Assembly (NCBI RefSeq): GCF_001449115.1
Contig: NZ_LAIJ01000004.1
Location: 1 to 64,000, forward strand
Length of the DNA: 64,000 bases
DNA from: Occallatibacter gabretensis
GTDB lineage: Bacteria; Acidobacteriota; Terriglobia; Terriglobales; Acidobacteriaceae
Reading direction: 5' to 3'
Under the pieces are notes generated by a model that worked only from the letters and a program-made list of their open reading frames with translations, did not search any database and was not told where the DNA came from. Below are positions 56,673-63,991 of the stretch, in pieces. The translations under genes and the position numbers were made by a program. Positions within the stretch are counted from its first letter, which is position 1, and each line of letters opens with the position of its first letter.

Positions 56673-57134
56673 CTATTCGGCGATCAAACCGTTGAGCATT
56701 TCCTCGGCGAGAGACTCCGGGGTGCGGACAAGAAGGGCCTGTTGGAAACAGACTTGCCCAGCCTGATTGATGAAAAGTGGACACGATCCGTTCTTGGTGT
56801 TTTTCTCCGCATTGCCGCTGTATTCCCACGTTAGCGCCTTTTGCGAAGAGGTCGGTTCAAACGTCACTTTCAGATCCGTCGCCACTCCATCCAACTCAAA
56901 CCGCACATCCAACTGATTGAGGGCTATATCTTTTACCCGGACAATGACCGAACGGTAATTTTCGTTAAGTTCAAGGCACTTCTGCTTCACAGATTCGCAA
57001 ACGTATACCCAGAGATTTGGACCTTGCTCTTGGAGCAACTTGCGATTTTCGAGCAAAACATGGTCCCTCATCTCTTTATCCTTCACTCTTTTGCGCAGTT
57101 TATCTGCTGCCTCCGCTCCCCACTTTGCCGACAT
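56673..57134 (-). CDS. Hypothetical element passenger protein, 153 residues
   Basis: The protein has a charged helical first part (ADKLRKRVKDKEMRDHVLLE) and a beta-rich second part (VRFELDGVATDLKVTFEP, SCPLFINQAGQVCFQQALL). The ATG at 57134 is preferred because AAAGGAG lies eight bases upstream. An ATG at 57194, overlapping the transposase stop as ATGA, would add 20 residues. No known domain is recognised. It follows the transposase in the same unit. Confidence 0.62.
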   Translation of the reverse strand: MSAKWGAEAADKLRKRVKDKEMRDHVLLENRKLLQEQGPNLWVYVCESVKQKCLELNENYRSVIVRVKDIALNQLDVRFELDGVATDLKVTFEPTSSQKALTWEYSGNAEKNTKNGSCPLFINQAGQVCFQQALLVRTPESLAEEMLNGLIAE

Positions 57135-57190
57135 ATCGAATACTCCTTTACCGTAACTTCCCGTAGAGAACTCTACAGCCAATTGGAGCC

Positions 57191-58015
57191 TCATGCAGTA
57201 GCCTCCACCAAGTCTCCCACGGTCCACGTAGTTCCGGTGACGCCTGCGGCCATTGCCGGGGTGCAGCGAAGCGTATTGTGGCGCTTGACGAAGTTGTAAT
57301 AGGCGAAGTGAAGGCCAACCGCCGCCTCGAAATTCTCCAGTTTCTTGCTGAATGCCAGCGTGAGGCGGGTCAACCGGCGCATGTGGAGGCGGGTTGTAGC
57401 ATTCAGCCGTTCGACATAACTGGTAGAAATCAGGTCCATATCGGGGCGACCCGCAACAACCTTCTTTTCGGCGGAAACGAATTCCGGTTGGCTGTAGCGG
57501 CGATGGTCGCCGGGGGTCGTAGGCCCATAGGTCTTGATGATTTGACCGTAGTCCACATCCGCTCCGAAAGCGTTCTCTACCGCATTCACATAGGCATTCA
57601 GGCCATCGGTGGAGATTTGGACTCTCATCTTCATGCGAGAGGCGATGTCCTTCATAAAAGCGTTCGCCGTGGCTACATCCCGCTTGCCCACGCGGAAGGC
57701 GGGAACCAGCTTCGTTTCGGCATCAATAGCGCAGAATGTCCACACGCTGCCAAGCGAGGAGTCATCTTCAGGCTTGACGTGCTTCTCTTTCTTGCCGACA
57801 AACCCCCAAATCTCATCCATCTCCAGACGAGTGCAGGGCAGATCGCGCATCTTCTCATCCATCAGGGCCGTGCATCCCTTCCCAACCTTCACGCCCAGCC
57901 GCATGATCGTGTCGCGGTGAACGCCGGTCATGCGCTCGATTGAGCGGATGCTGGAGCCTTCCGTGAGGGCCGCGATGATTGCGATTTGCCTGTCGGTATT
58001 GAGTACGTTTGCCAT
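57191..58015 (-). CDS. IS1-family-like DDE transposase
   Basis: This 274-residue transposase has an N-terminal helix-turn-helix (AALTEGSSIRSIERMTGVHR, about residues 15-35) and a DDE catalytic core: Asp67 in RLEMDEIWGF, Asp137 in ISTDGLNAYV and Glu202 in TSYVERLNATTR, with Arg/His-rich LHMRRLTRL after it. The end HNTLRCTPAMAAGV is common in this group. GGAG lies five bases before the ATG at 58015; longer starts would cross the promoter. A single open frame, without the frameshift of classical IS1, encodes it. It is intact and belongs to the element delimited by the terminal repeats. Confidence 0.92.
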   Translation of the reverse strand: MANVLNTDRQIAIIAALTEGSSIRSIERMTGVHRDTIMRLGVKVGKGCTALMDEKMRDLPCTRLEMDEIWGFVGKKEKHVKPEDDSSLGSVWTFCAIDAETKLVPAFRVGKRDVATANAFMKDIASRMKMRVQISTDGLNAYVNAVENAFGADVDYGQIIKTYGPTTPGDHRRYSQPEFVSAEKKVVAGRPDMDLISTSYVERLNATTRLHMRRLTRLTLAFSKKLENFEAAVGLHFAYYNFVKRHNTLRCTPAMAAGVTGTTWTVGDLVEATA

Positions 58016-58034
58016 GTCATCTCCTGATGTATTT

Positions 58035-58082
58035 AATGTACCCCAATAATTAAATCGAGTCAAGATATTTTTGGGGTACAAT
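58035..58082. promoter_or_regulatory. Divergent promoter of the mobile element with mirror-image arms
   Basis: On the minus strand, TTGACT (58058-58063) and TACATT (58035-58040) are spaced by 17 bases and drive the transposase unit. A perfect 10-bp inverted repeat, TGTACCCCAA (58037-58046) and TTGGGGTACA (58071-58080), overlaps the -10 on one side. On the other it overlaps a TACAAT (58077-58082) that would serve the divergent membrane gene, though that side lacks a good -35. A protein bound to both arms could silence both directions. Confidence 0.6.
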
Positions 58083-58113
58083 TTACTCAAAACCTCAATA
58101 ACTGGAGGCCGCC

Positions 58114-59046
58114 GTGGATGATCAAGCCCCATCCGGTCAAAACGCAGATAAACCCAGCGGTGGTCCGCTTATACCTGATGCTGTCCAGCCGATCAACGCC
58201 CAGGCAACAAGCGACACCGCCGCACAGCAACTCGCAAAAGGCGAAAAAGAAATGAGCGGGTTTGAGAAATCGACCCTGCGATGGGCTAAAACTGCCGTTA
58301 TTATGTCCGGTCTTGCGGCACTGTTCGTCTGTGGGCAATGGTATGAAATGCACGAAGGCGGGGCCGACACTCACAACCTTGCTACCGCTGCTGGTACGCA
58401 AGCCGCTCAAACTACGAATCTTGCAACTTCCGCCGGTACACAGGCCACAGCCGCAGGCGGTTTCGCCAAGAGCGCATCGGAAATCGACACCAAAATCGCC
58501 TTGGCCGAACAAGACTTCGCGCGGATGGCGAAGAACTCCGAAGATGCGATCAAGGCTACTCAAGAGTCTATGCGGCAAGATCAACGGGCCTGGTTGGGCG
58601 CGGGCGATTATACCTACACTCTTGCTGAATCTGGGCCGATTGAAAGCGTCGCCAACCTCACCAATACTGGGAAAAGTCCAGCTCTGAATATCCTTTGCAG
58701 AATTACTGGAACGACTAAGCTGAAAGATTATGTCCTGCGAGACTCTGACATTGTTTATCCCCAAGAACTGCCCACTCTCAGACAGGGAGCGCTTTTCCCA
58801 AATCAGCATTTTCCACTCAAGGCAACGGGGCCCCCGATGGACCCGGAAAAACAAAAGGTTTGGTTTGGCAACATCCAGAGCGGGGAGTGGATTGAATACT
58901 TCTTCGGCGAGGTTCGATACATTGATACTCTCGGGAAAAACCATTGGACGCACTTTTGCACTCAGTATATTGCGCCCACAAAGAGCGGCACCCCATGCCC
59001 CGTTTATAACGACGCTGGCGACGAGGAGCCTGCGAATCCAAATTAG
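58114..59046 (+). CDS. Membrane-anchored hypothetical protein (element passenger)
   Basis: This 310-residue protein has a polar N-terminus, one membrane helix (WAKTAVIMSGLAALFVCGQW, about 57-76), an Ala/Thr-rich helical stretch (about 80-160) and a C-terminal beta-like domain (SVANLTNTGKSPALNILCRI, YFFGEVRYIDTLGKNHW). GTG is the start, with TGGAGG five bases upstream. Its last codons (Asn-Pro-Asn-stop) lie inside the right terminal inverted repeat, so the gene has been carried with this element end. It is not recognised and has no catalytic motif. A role outside transposition, such as host benefit, is possible. Confidence 0.75.
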   Translation: MDDQAPSGQNADKPSGGPLIPDAVQPINAQATSDTAAQQLAKGEKEMSGFEKSTLRWAKTAVIMSGLAALFVCGQWYEMHEGGADTHNLATAAGTQAAQTTNLATSAGTQATAAGGFAKSASEIDTKIALAEQDFARMAKNSEDAIKATQESMRQDQRAWLGAGDYTYTLAESGPIESVANLTNTGKSPALNILCRITGTTKLKDYVLRDSDIVYPQELPTLRQGALFPNQHFPLKATGPPMDPEKQKVWFGNIQSGEWIEYFFGEVRYIDTLGKNHWTHFCTQYIAPTKSGTPCPVYNDAGDEEPANPN

Positions 59047-59055
59047 GACACTACC
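59035..59055 (-). repeat. Right terminal inverted repeat of the IS1-type element
   Basis: The reverse complement of these 21 bases equals the left terminal repeat. It contains the stop codon of the divergent passenger gene. Confidence 0.9.
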
Positions 59056-59063
59056 AAATTGGG
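59056..59063. repeat. Target site duplication, right copy
   Basis: AAATTGGG directly follows the right terminal repeat and matches 56128-56135. Confidence 0.85.
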
Positions 59064-59253
59064 AGCGGACTGGCGCAGGCCGGGTCTGGAGCGATACACT
59101 TCCCGCCGCGTCTCATGACGCCAAGAAGTATGGCTTGCCAGGCTCTCCGAAACGACTCTGATATTGCTTGACAAACCATGTAGTAAACCCATTTACTTGA
59201 GGGCGAACGTCCACTCAGATTCACGGACCGGAAGTCCTATCGTTAGGTGACGA

Positions 59254-61041
59254 ATGTTCTCTTTTGGCCCAACTTCCCTTGCTGCCGGCCTGCCCGCCGC
59301 TGCCGTACAGTCCCTTGCTTTCAGCACGCCCTCGCTGGCCCATCTTGGCTGGCTCGACATAGCTGTCATCGCCATCTACTTCGTCATCGTCATCTGGATC
59401 GGTTTTTACCTTAAGGGTCAGGCCAACACCAGTGAAGAGTTCTTCATGGCTGGCCGCGAGATGACGGCCTGGATCGCCGGCCTCAGTTTTGTCTCCGCCA
59501 ACCTCGGCTCGCTTGAACTGATGGGCTGGGCAGGTTCGGCATATCAGTACGGCATTCTGGCCGCTCACTGGTATTGGGTCGGCGCCATTCCTGCCATGCT
59601 GTTCCTGGGCATGGTGATGATGCCCTTCTACTATGTCTGCAAGACGCACTCGGTGCCCGGATATCTCAAGCTGCGTTATGGTCAGGGCGCAAGCGTTGTC
59701 GCCGCGCTCTCCTTTGCTTTCATGACCGTTCTGATGAGCGGCGTCAACATGTTCGCAATGGCCGTGGTGATGAAGGTCGTCCTTGGCTGGAACCTGAGCT
59801 TCTCGATCATTGTCTCCTCACTGGCTGTCGCTGCTTACGTGGCTCTAGGCGGCCTGCGTTCGGCAATCTTCAACGAGGTTTTGCAGTTCGTTTTGATCTG
59901 GGGCGGCGCGCTCCTGGTGCCGATTCTCGGCCTTGTTGAGGCGGGCGGATGGAGCGGCTTTCAGGCCAAATTGGCCGCAAATATCCAGTCCGGACTGGTC
60001 CCTGCGGGAGATTACACGCACATGTGGCGCTCCATGGGCCACTTTTCCGATAACCCCATGGGCATCCACTGGACCGGCATCGTCTTTGGCCTGGGTTTTG
60101 CCATCAGCTTCGGTTACTGGACGACGGACTTTCTCGTCGTGCAGCGAGTGCTCGCCGCCAACAATCTGCGCTCGGCGCGCATGGCTCCAGTAATCGGCTC
60201 ATTCTTTAAGATGGCTGTTCCTTTCATCGTGATTCTGCCCGGCTTGCTGGCTCTGGTGGTACTCAAAAATCCTGACGGCAACCTGATCCATCTTGTCGGC
60301 GAGGATATGGTCAAGGGCAACCCTGGCCTGCACAGTTACAACGAAGTGTTGCCGCTGATGATGGTGCGTTACATGGGACCGGGCCTGCTGGGTCTGGGCA
60401 TCACAGCGCTCATCGCGGGCTTTATGAGCGGTATGGCCGGCAATGTCAGCGCCTTCTCCGCCATCTGGACATACGACATTTATCAGCCGCTCATTAACAA
60501 GAATGCGCGCGATGAACATTATGTCGCCGTGGGTCGCTGGGCCACCATCCTCGGCGTAGTCGTCTCCATCGGCACTGCCTACATGGTGATGAACGCGGCT
60601 GGCATCATGGCGTACGTGCAGGCGCTCTTCAGTTTCTTCATCTCGCCGCTGCTCGGTGTCGTTCTAGTCGGTATGTTCTGGAAGCGCGCCACTAAGGAAG
60701 GCGGCTTCTGGGGCCTCCTGCTGGGTACGCTGACTTCGATTGGTCTCTGGGCGTGGGTTTATATCAATCCCTCGGCGTTGCGCTTTGTGGCGCTCTCGCC
60801 CGATGCCAAAGATATGGCTGAAAACATGTACCGCGCGCTGTGGTCCGTGATCGTATCGATGGGCGTGAACGTGATCGTAAGCCTGCTCACCAAGCCGAAG
60901 CCGGCGGCGGAACTGGATGGCCTGACTTACGGAGCCACCAAACTGCCTACAGAAGAACCTGTTCCATTCTTCAAGAATGAATGGTTCTGGACCGCAATCG
61001 CCGGCGTGCTCTTTGTTGCGCTCAATATCTATTTTTGGTAA
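59254..61041 (+). CDS. Sodium:solute symporter (SSS family), probable sugar transporter
   Basis: This 595-residue transporter has about 14 hydrophobic helices. Typical SSS segments are YFVIVIWIGFYLKGQ, EEFFMAGREMTAWIAGLSF, LRSAIFNEVLQFVLIWGGAL and IAGFMSGMAGNVSAFSAIW, with conserved Asn/Ser and Gly positions of the LeuT-like fold. Sequence features resemble the sugar (galactose/glucose-like) branch more than the proline branch. It starts the final cluster of the window and is followed twelve bases later by a small membrane protein. Substrate is likely the sugar handled by the isomerase-like gene downstream. Confidence 0.92.
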   Translation: MFSFGPTSLAAGLPAAAVQSLAFSTPSLAHLGWLDIAVIAIYFVIVIWIGFYLKGQANTSEEFFMAGREMTAWIAGLSFVSANLGSLELMGWAGSAYQYGILAAHWYWVGAIPAMLFLGMVMMPFYYVCKTHSVPGYLKLRYGQGASVVAALSFAFMTVLMSGVNMFAMAVVMKVVLGWNLSFSIIVSSLAVAAYVALGGLRSAIFNEVLQFVLIWGGALLVPILGLVEAGGWSGFQAKLAANIQSGLVPAGDYTHMWRSMGHFSDNPMGIHWTGIVFGLGFAISFGYWTTDFLVVQRVLAANNLRSARMAPVIGSFFKMAVPFIVILPGLLALVVLKNPDGNLIHLVGEDMVKGNPGLHSYNEVLPLMMVRYMGPGLLGLGITALIAGFMSGMAGNVSAFSAIWTYDIYQPLINKNARDEHYVAVGRWATILGVVVSIGTAYMVMNAAGIMAYVQALFSFFISPLLGVVLVGMFWKRATKEGGFWGLLLGTLTSIGLWAWVYINPSALRFVALSPDAKDMAENMYRALWSVIVSMGVNVIVSLLTKPKPAAELDGLTYGATKLPTEEPVPFFKNEWFWTAIAGVLFVALNIYFW

Positions 61042-61053
61042 CGGAGGCCGTAC

Positions 61054-61269
61054 ATGCATTCGGGAAACATCTCTATCTGGTTCTTCATCGGCGTGCTGCT
61101 CACCATCTACGGCGCTCTCATCTTTGGCTACGGGGTGTATGAGTTCGCAACTGGCACTCTGGCCAACGTGGTCCTGAAAGAACTACATGCGCCGCTCTGG
61201 TGGGGCGCAGGCATGTTGGTCGTGGGACTGTTCTACAGCATTAAGTTCAAACCTGGCCACACGGCTTAG
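61054..61269 (+). CDS. Small two-helix membrane protein
   Basis: This 71-residue protein has two hydrophobic helices (ISIWFFIGVLLTIYGALIFG and LWWGAGMLVVGLFYSI). It lies twelve bases after the symporter gene with an AACGGAGG site before its ATG, and so is likely co-translated. It may be a small subunit or stabiliser of the symporter. No named family is recognised. Confidence 0.8.
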   Translation: MHSGNISIWFFIGVLLTIYGALIFGYGVYEFATGTLANVVLKELHAPLWWGAGMLVVGLFYSIKFKPGHTA

Positions 61270-61308
61270 CTCTCAACCGCAGTATTTCTACAAGGAGTTT
61301 TCATAGTT

Positions 61309-62736
61309 ATGGCAGCGCAACGTACGATGACATTCGGAGTTGTGGTAGGCAACCGCGGCTTCTTCCCCGATCACCTTGCCAAGACCGGCCGCGAAGAGAT
61401 TCTCGCGGTGCTCGAAGCCGCTGGCGCCAAGGCCGTTGCGCTCACGCCGGAGGAGTCCAAATACGGCGCGGTTGAAACCTACGACGAAAGTCTGCGCTGC
61501 GCTGAGCTATTCAAGAAGCACGCCGGGGAGATAGACGGCATCATCGTCACGCTGCCCAACTTCGGCGAAGAGCGCGGCATCGTGGACGCGATTCGTCTGT
61601 CTGGTCTCAAGGTGCCTGTGCTTGTGCAGGCAACACCTGACCGCGCCGAAAACATGACCATCGCCGTGCGTCGCGACTCCTTCTGCGGCAAAATGAGTGC
61701 CTGTAACAATATGATGCAGTATGGCATTGCATACTCGCTGACCACGCTGCACACGGAGGCTGTCACATCGCCGGAGTTCAAAGCGGATCTCGAGTGGTTC
61801 TCCGCCGTTTGCCGCATCGTCAAGGGGCTCAAGAACCTGAAGATAGGCGCCCTGGGCGCGCGCCCCACAGCCTTCAATACCGTTCGCTATTCAGAGCGCA
61901 TCCTCGAAACCAGCGGCATCTCCGTAGAAACTCTCGATCTCTCCGAAGTCTTCGGCCGCATTGCAAAACTGAAGGATAACGACGATCTGACGCAAGCCAA
62001 GCTCGCCGCTATCAAGGGGTATGTCTCCACACATGGTATTCCGGAAGAAGCCCTGCTGAAGATGGCTAAACTCGGCGCGGTCATTGAAGGCTGGATGAAG
62101 CAGACTCATTGCACCATCTCCGCCGTTCAGTGTTGGACTTCGATGGAAGAGTTCTTCGGTGTAGTTCCCTGCACTGTGATGAGCATGATGAGCGAGAATC
62201 TCATCCCCTCAGCCTGCGAAGTGGACGTTCCGGGCACGCTGAGCATGTATATGCTGGCCCTGGCCAGCGGTACGCCCTCCGCACTGCTGGACTGGAACAA
62301 CAACTACGGATCCGATCCCAACAAGTGCGTCTGCTTCCATTGCTCCAATCTGCCCAAGCACTTCTTTGCCGACGTCCGCATGGATTATCAGGAAATCATT
62401 GCCGGCACGGTTGGCAAGCTGAACACCTTTGGCACCTGCGTAGGCCGCGTGAAGGCAGGCGTCATGAGCTATGCGCGCTTCTCCACGGATGACCGCCGCG
62501 GCATTGTTCGCGGATACACCGGCCAGGGCAAGTTTACGGATGATCCGCTCGAAACCTTCGGGGGAGCAGGCGTCGCCGAAATTCCGCAGTTGCAAAGGCT
62601 GCTCAAGTACATCTGCCGCGAAGGCTTCGAGCATCACGTTGCAGCCAACTTCAGCGATGTATCGAAGGCAGTGCATGAGGCCGCTGTCCGTTACATGGGC
62701 TGGGAGAGCCATTATCACCCTGAGCTCGAAGACTAA
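61309..62736 (+). CDS. L-fucose/L-arabinose isomerase-like protein
   Basis: This 475-residue protein resembles the fucose/arabinose isomerase fold family. Its N-terminal Rossmann-like part has FGVVVGNRGFFPDHLA and IDGIIVTLPNFGEERG. The middle has RDSFCGKMSACNNMMQYGI and IGALGARPTAFNTVRYSE. The C-terminal part (CTISAVQCWTSMEEFFGV, CEVDVPGTLSMYMLAL, VCFHCSNLPKHFF) has the Glu/Asp/His positions expected to bind the metal. It would convert an aldose to a ketose in the cytoplasm. The sugar is not clear. AAGGAG precedes the ATG, and it belongs to the symporter operon. Confidence 0.88.
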   Translation: MAAQRTMTFGVVVGNRGFFPDHLAKTGREEILAVLEAAGAKAVALTPEESKYGAVETYDESLRCAELFKKHAGEIDGIIVTLPNFGEERGIVDAIRLSGLKVPVLVQATPDRAENMTIAVRRDSFCGKMSACNNMMQYGIAYSLTTLHTEAVTSPEFKADLEWFSAVCRIVKGLKNLKIGALGARPTAFNTVRYSERILETSGISVETLDLSEVFGRIAKLKDNDDLTQAKLAAIKGYVSTHGIPEEALLKMAKLGAVIEGWMKQTHCTISAVQCWTSMEEFFGVVPCTVMSMMSENLIPSACEVDVPGTLSMYMLALASGTPSALLDWNNNYGSDPNKCVCFHCSNLPKHFFADVRMDYQEIIAGTVGKLNTFGTCVGRVKAGVMSYARFSTDDRRGIVRGYTGQGKFTDDPLETFGGAGVAEIPQLQRLLKYICREGFEHHVAANFSDVSKAVHEAAVRYMGWESHYHPELED

Positions 62737-62756
62737 GGAATAGCACCGAGAGTCAC

Positions 62757-62782
62757 GGGCGTTGACGCATGCGTCAACGCCC
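62757..62782 (+). terminator. 26-bp perfect palindrome in the operon spacer
   Basis: A continuous self-complementary 26-base sequence (GGGCGTTGACGCA and its complement) followed by TTTCC lies between the isomerase-like and the M24-like gene. As RNA it forms a hairpin with almost no loop. The T-run is short, so it may partly terminate or protect the upstream mRNA, or be a protein binding site. Confidence 0.5.
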
Positions 62783-62805
62783 TTTCCATGCAGGAGAGGA
62801 ACACG

Positions 62806-63975
62806 ATGAGCAAGCGAATTGAGAAAGCACTAGCGGCGGGTGGCGCGACTCTCGCGACAGAGGCTGCATGGAACGCGGAGCTGGAAGCGAAGCACGAGAA
62901 GCTCGTGGAATGGCTGCGTGCTCAGAAGCTTGCAGGCGTACTGCTGCGGCGCAATGAGAACGTGGCATGGGTAACCGGCGGCGCGGTGGAACTGCGCGTG
63001 TTGACGCCGTCTGAGACTGGCGTTGCTTCCCTGCTCGTGACGGCCGAAGGAAAGTGCTACTACTTCACGGCAGAAAACGAGGCGCCGCGCCTGCATGATG
63101 AGGAATTCGGCGCGCTCGACTTTGAGCCGGTTCTCTTTCCGTGGTACGGAGACGACACAGTTGCCACGGCGCAAAAGCTGGCTGGCAACGTATCCGGAGC
63201 CAGCTCGCTTGGCTCAGACACGCCCGGCGCAGGTCTGACGCCTGTGAATCTTTATCCTCTGCGCCAGTCGCTGAGTGAAACGGAGATTGCGCGCTACCGC
63301 TGGCTCGGCACGCAGACGGCGGATGCCATTGTCGAGGCTCTCCACGAGGTTGAGCCGGGAATGAGCGAGTACGATCTGGAGGCCATCACGGCAGAGAATC
63401 TTCTGCACCGCGGAATCTTGCCGTCGGTGGCGCTGTATGCCGTTGATGACCGCATCTACAAGTACAAGCATGCGGCGCCGCGTGGAAAACGTCTGCAACA
63501 GTATGGGATGTTGAATCTTTGCTCGCGCAAATGGGGACTGGCTATTTCGATCACACGCTTCATTCACTTTGGCAATCTGCCAGCAGAACTTGGCGCTCGC
63601 TTTGAAGCAAGCGCACAGGTAAACGCAGCACTGCTCGACGCGACGCGTGAAGGCGCAACGTCAGCGCAGTTATTTGGAGTTGCAAAGGACGCATACGCTG
63701 TGCAGGGTTTTGCAGGGGACGAGCAGCTGCATCATCAAGGCGGGTCTACCGGTTACGGCGAGCGCGAGTGGGTGGCAACGCCGAACGGAACACAGGTCGT
63801 TGTGAACCATCAGGCGTTTGCGTGGAACCCGAGCATTCGCGGCGCCAAGGCGGAAGATACTGTCATCCTGAACGATGGGAAGATTGAGTGGCTTACCGCT
63901 ACGCCGGATCTGCCTGTGATTGAGGCGGTAGTGAATGGAACGAAATATCCCGCAGCCGGCGTTCTAGTGAAGTAA
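62806..63975 (+). CDS. M24-fold (creatinase/prolidase-like) protein with degenerate metal site
   Basis: This 389-residue protein has a creatinase N-terminal domain (VEWLRAQKLAGVLLRRNENV, WVTGG) and an M24 'pita-bread' domain (EIARYRWLGTQTADAIVEAL, GMSEYDLEA). In metal-dependent members the segment is IDLGAxYxGYxSDITR. Here it reads LNLCSRKWGLAISITR, so the two Asp ligands are Asn and Ser. The His region is HHQGGSTGYGERE, and only the final Glu (AEDTVIL) seems kept. It therefore looks like a non-metal creatinase-type hydrolase or a binding protein rather than an aminopeptidase. AGGAG precedes the ATG at 62806. It sits in a sugar operon. Confidence 0.82.
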   Translation: MSKRIEKALAAGGATLATEAAWNAELEAKHEKLVEWLRAQKLAGVLLRRNENVAWVTGGAVELRVLTPSETGVASLLVTAEGKCYYFTAENEAPRLHDEEFGALDFEPVLFPWYGDDTVATAQKLAGNVSGASSLGSDTPGAGLTPVNLYPLRQSLSETEIARYRWLGTQTADAIVEALHEVEPGMSEYDLEAITAENLLHRGILPSVALYAVDDRIYKYKHAAPRGKRLQQYGMLNLCSRKWGLAISITRFIHFGNLPAELGARFEASAQVNAALLDATREGATSAQLFGVAKDAYAVQGFAGDEQLHHQGGSTGYGEREWVATPNGTQVVVNHQAFAWNPSIRGAKAEDTVILNDGKIEWLTATPDLPVIEAVVNGTKYPAAGVLVK

Positions 63976-63991
63976 ACCAACGAGGTAGGCC

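Larger units (their letters stand above)
56136..59055. mobile_element. IS1-type transposable element with passenger genes, 2920 bp
   Basis: The element is bounded by 21-bp perfect terminal inverted repeats that begin GGTAGTGTCC and is flanked by 8-bp direct repeats. It contains a DDE transposase and four further genes. Transposase, a 153-residue hypothetical, a 98-residue hypothetical and a ribbon-helix-helix protein run on the minus strand; a membrane-anchored protein runs divergently. The GGT-type end and 8-bp duplication agree with the IS1 family. Classical IS1 is only about 0.8 kb, so this is a transposon-like member carrying extra genes. Both ends and all frames look intact, so it may be active. 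Confidence 0.85.

Noticed and set aside
57278..57943. Plus-strand frame of 221 codons inside the mobile element
   Set aside because: It is antisense to the transposase, without a ribosome binding site or motif.
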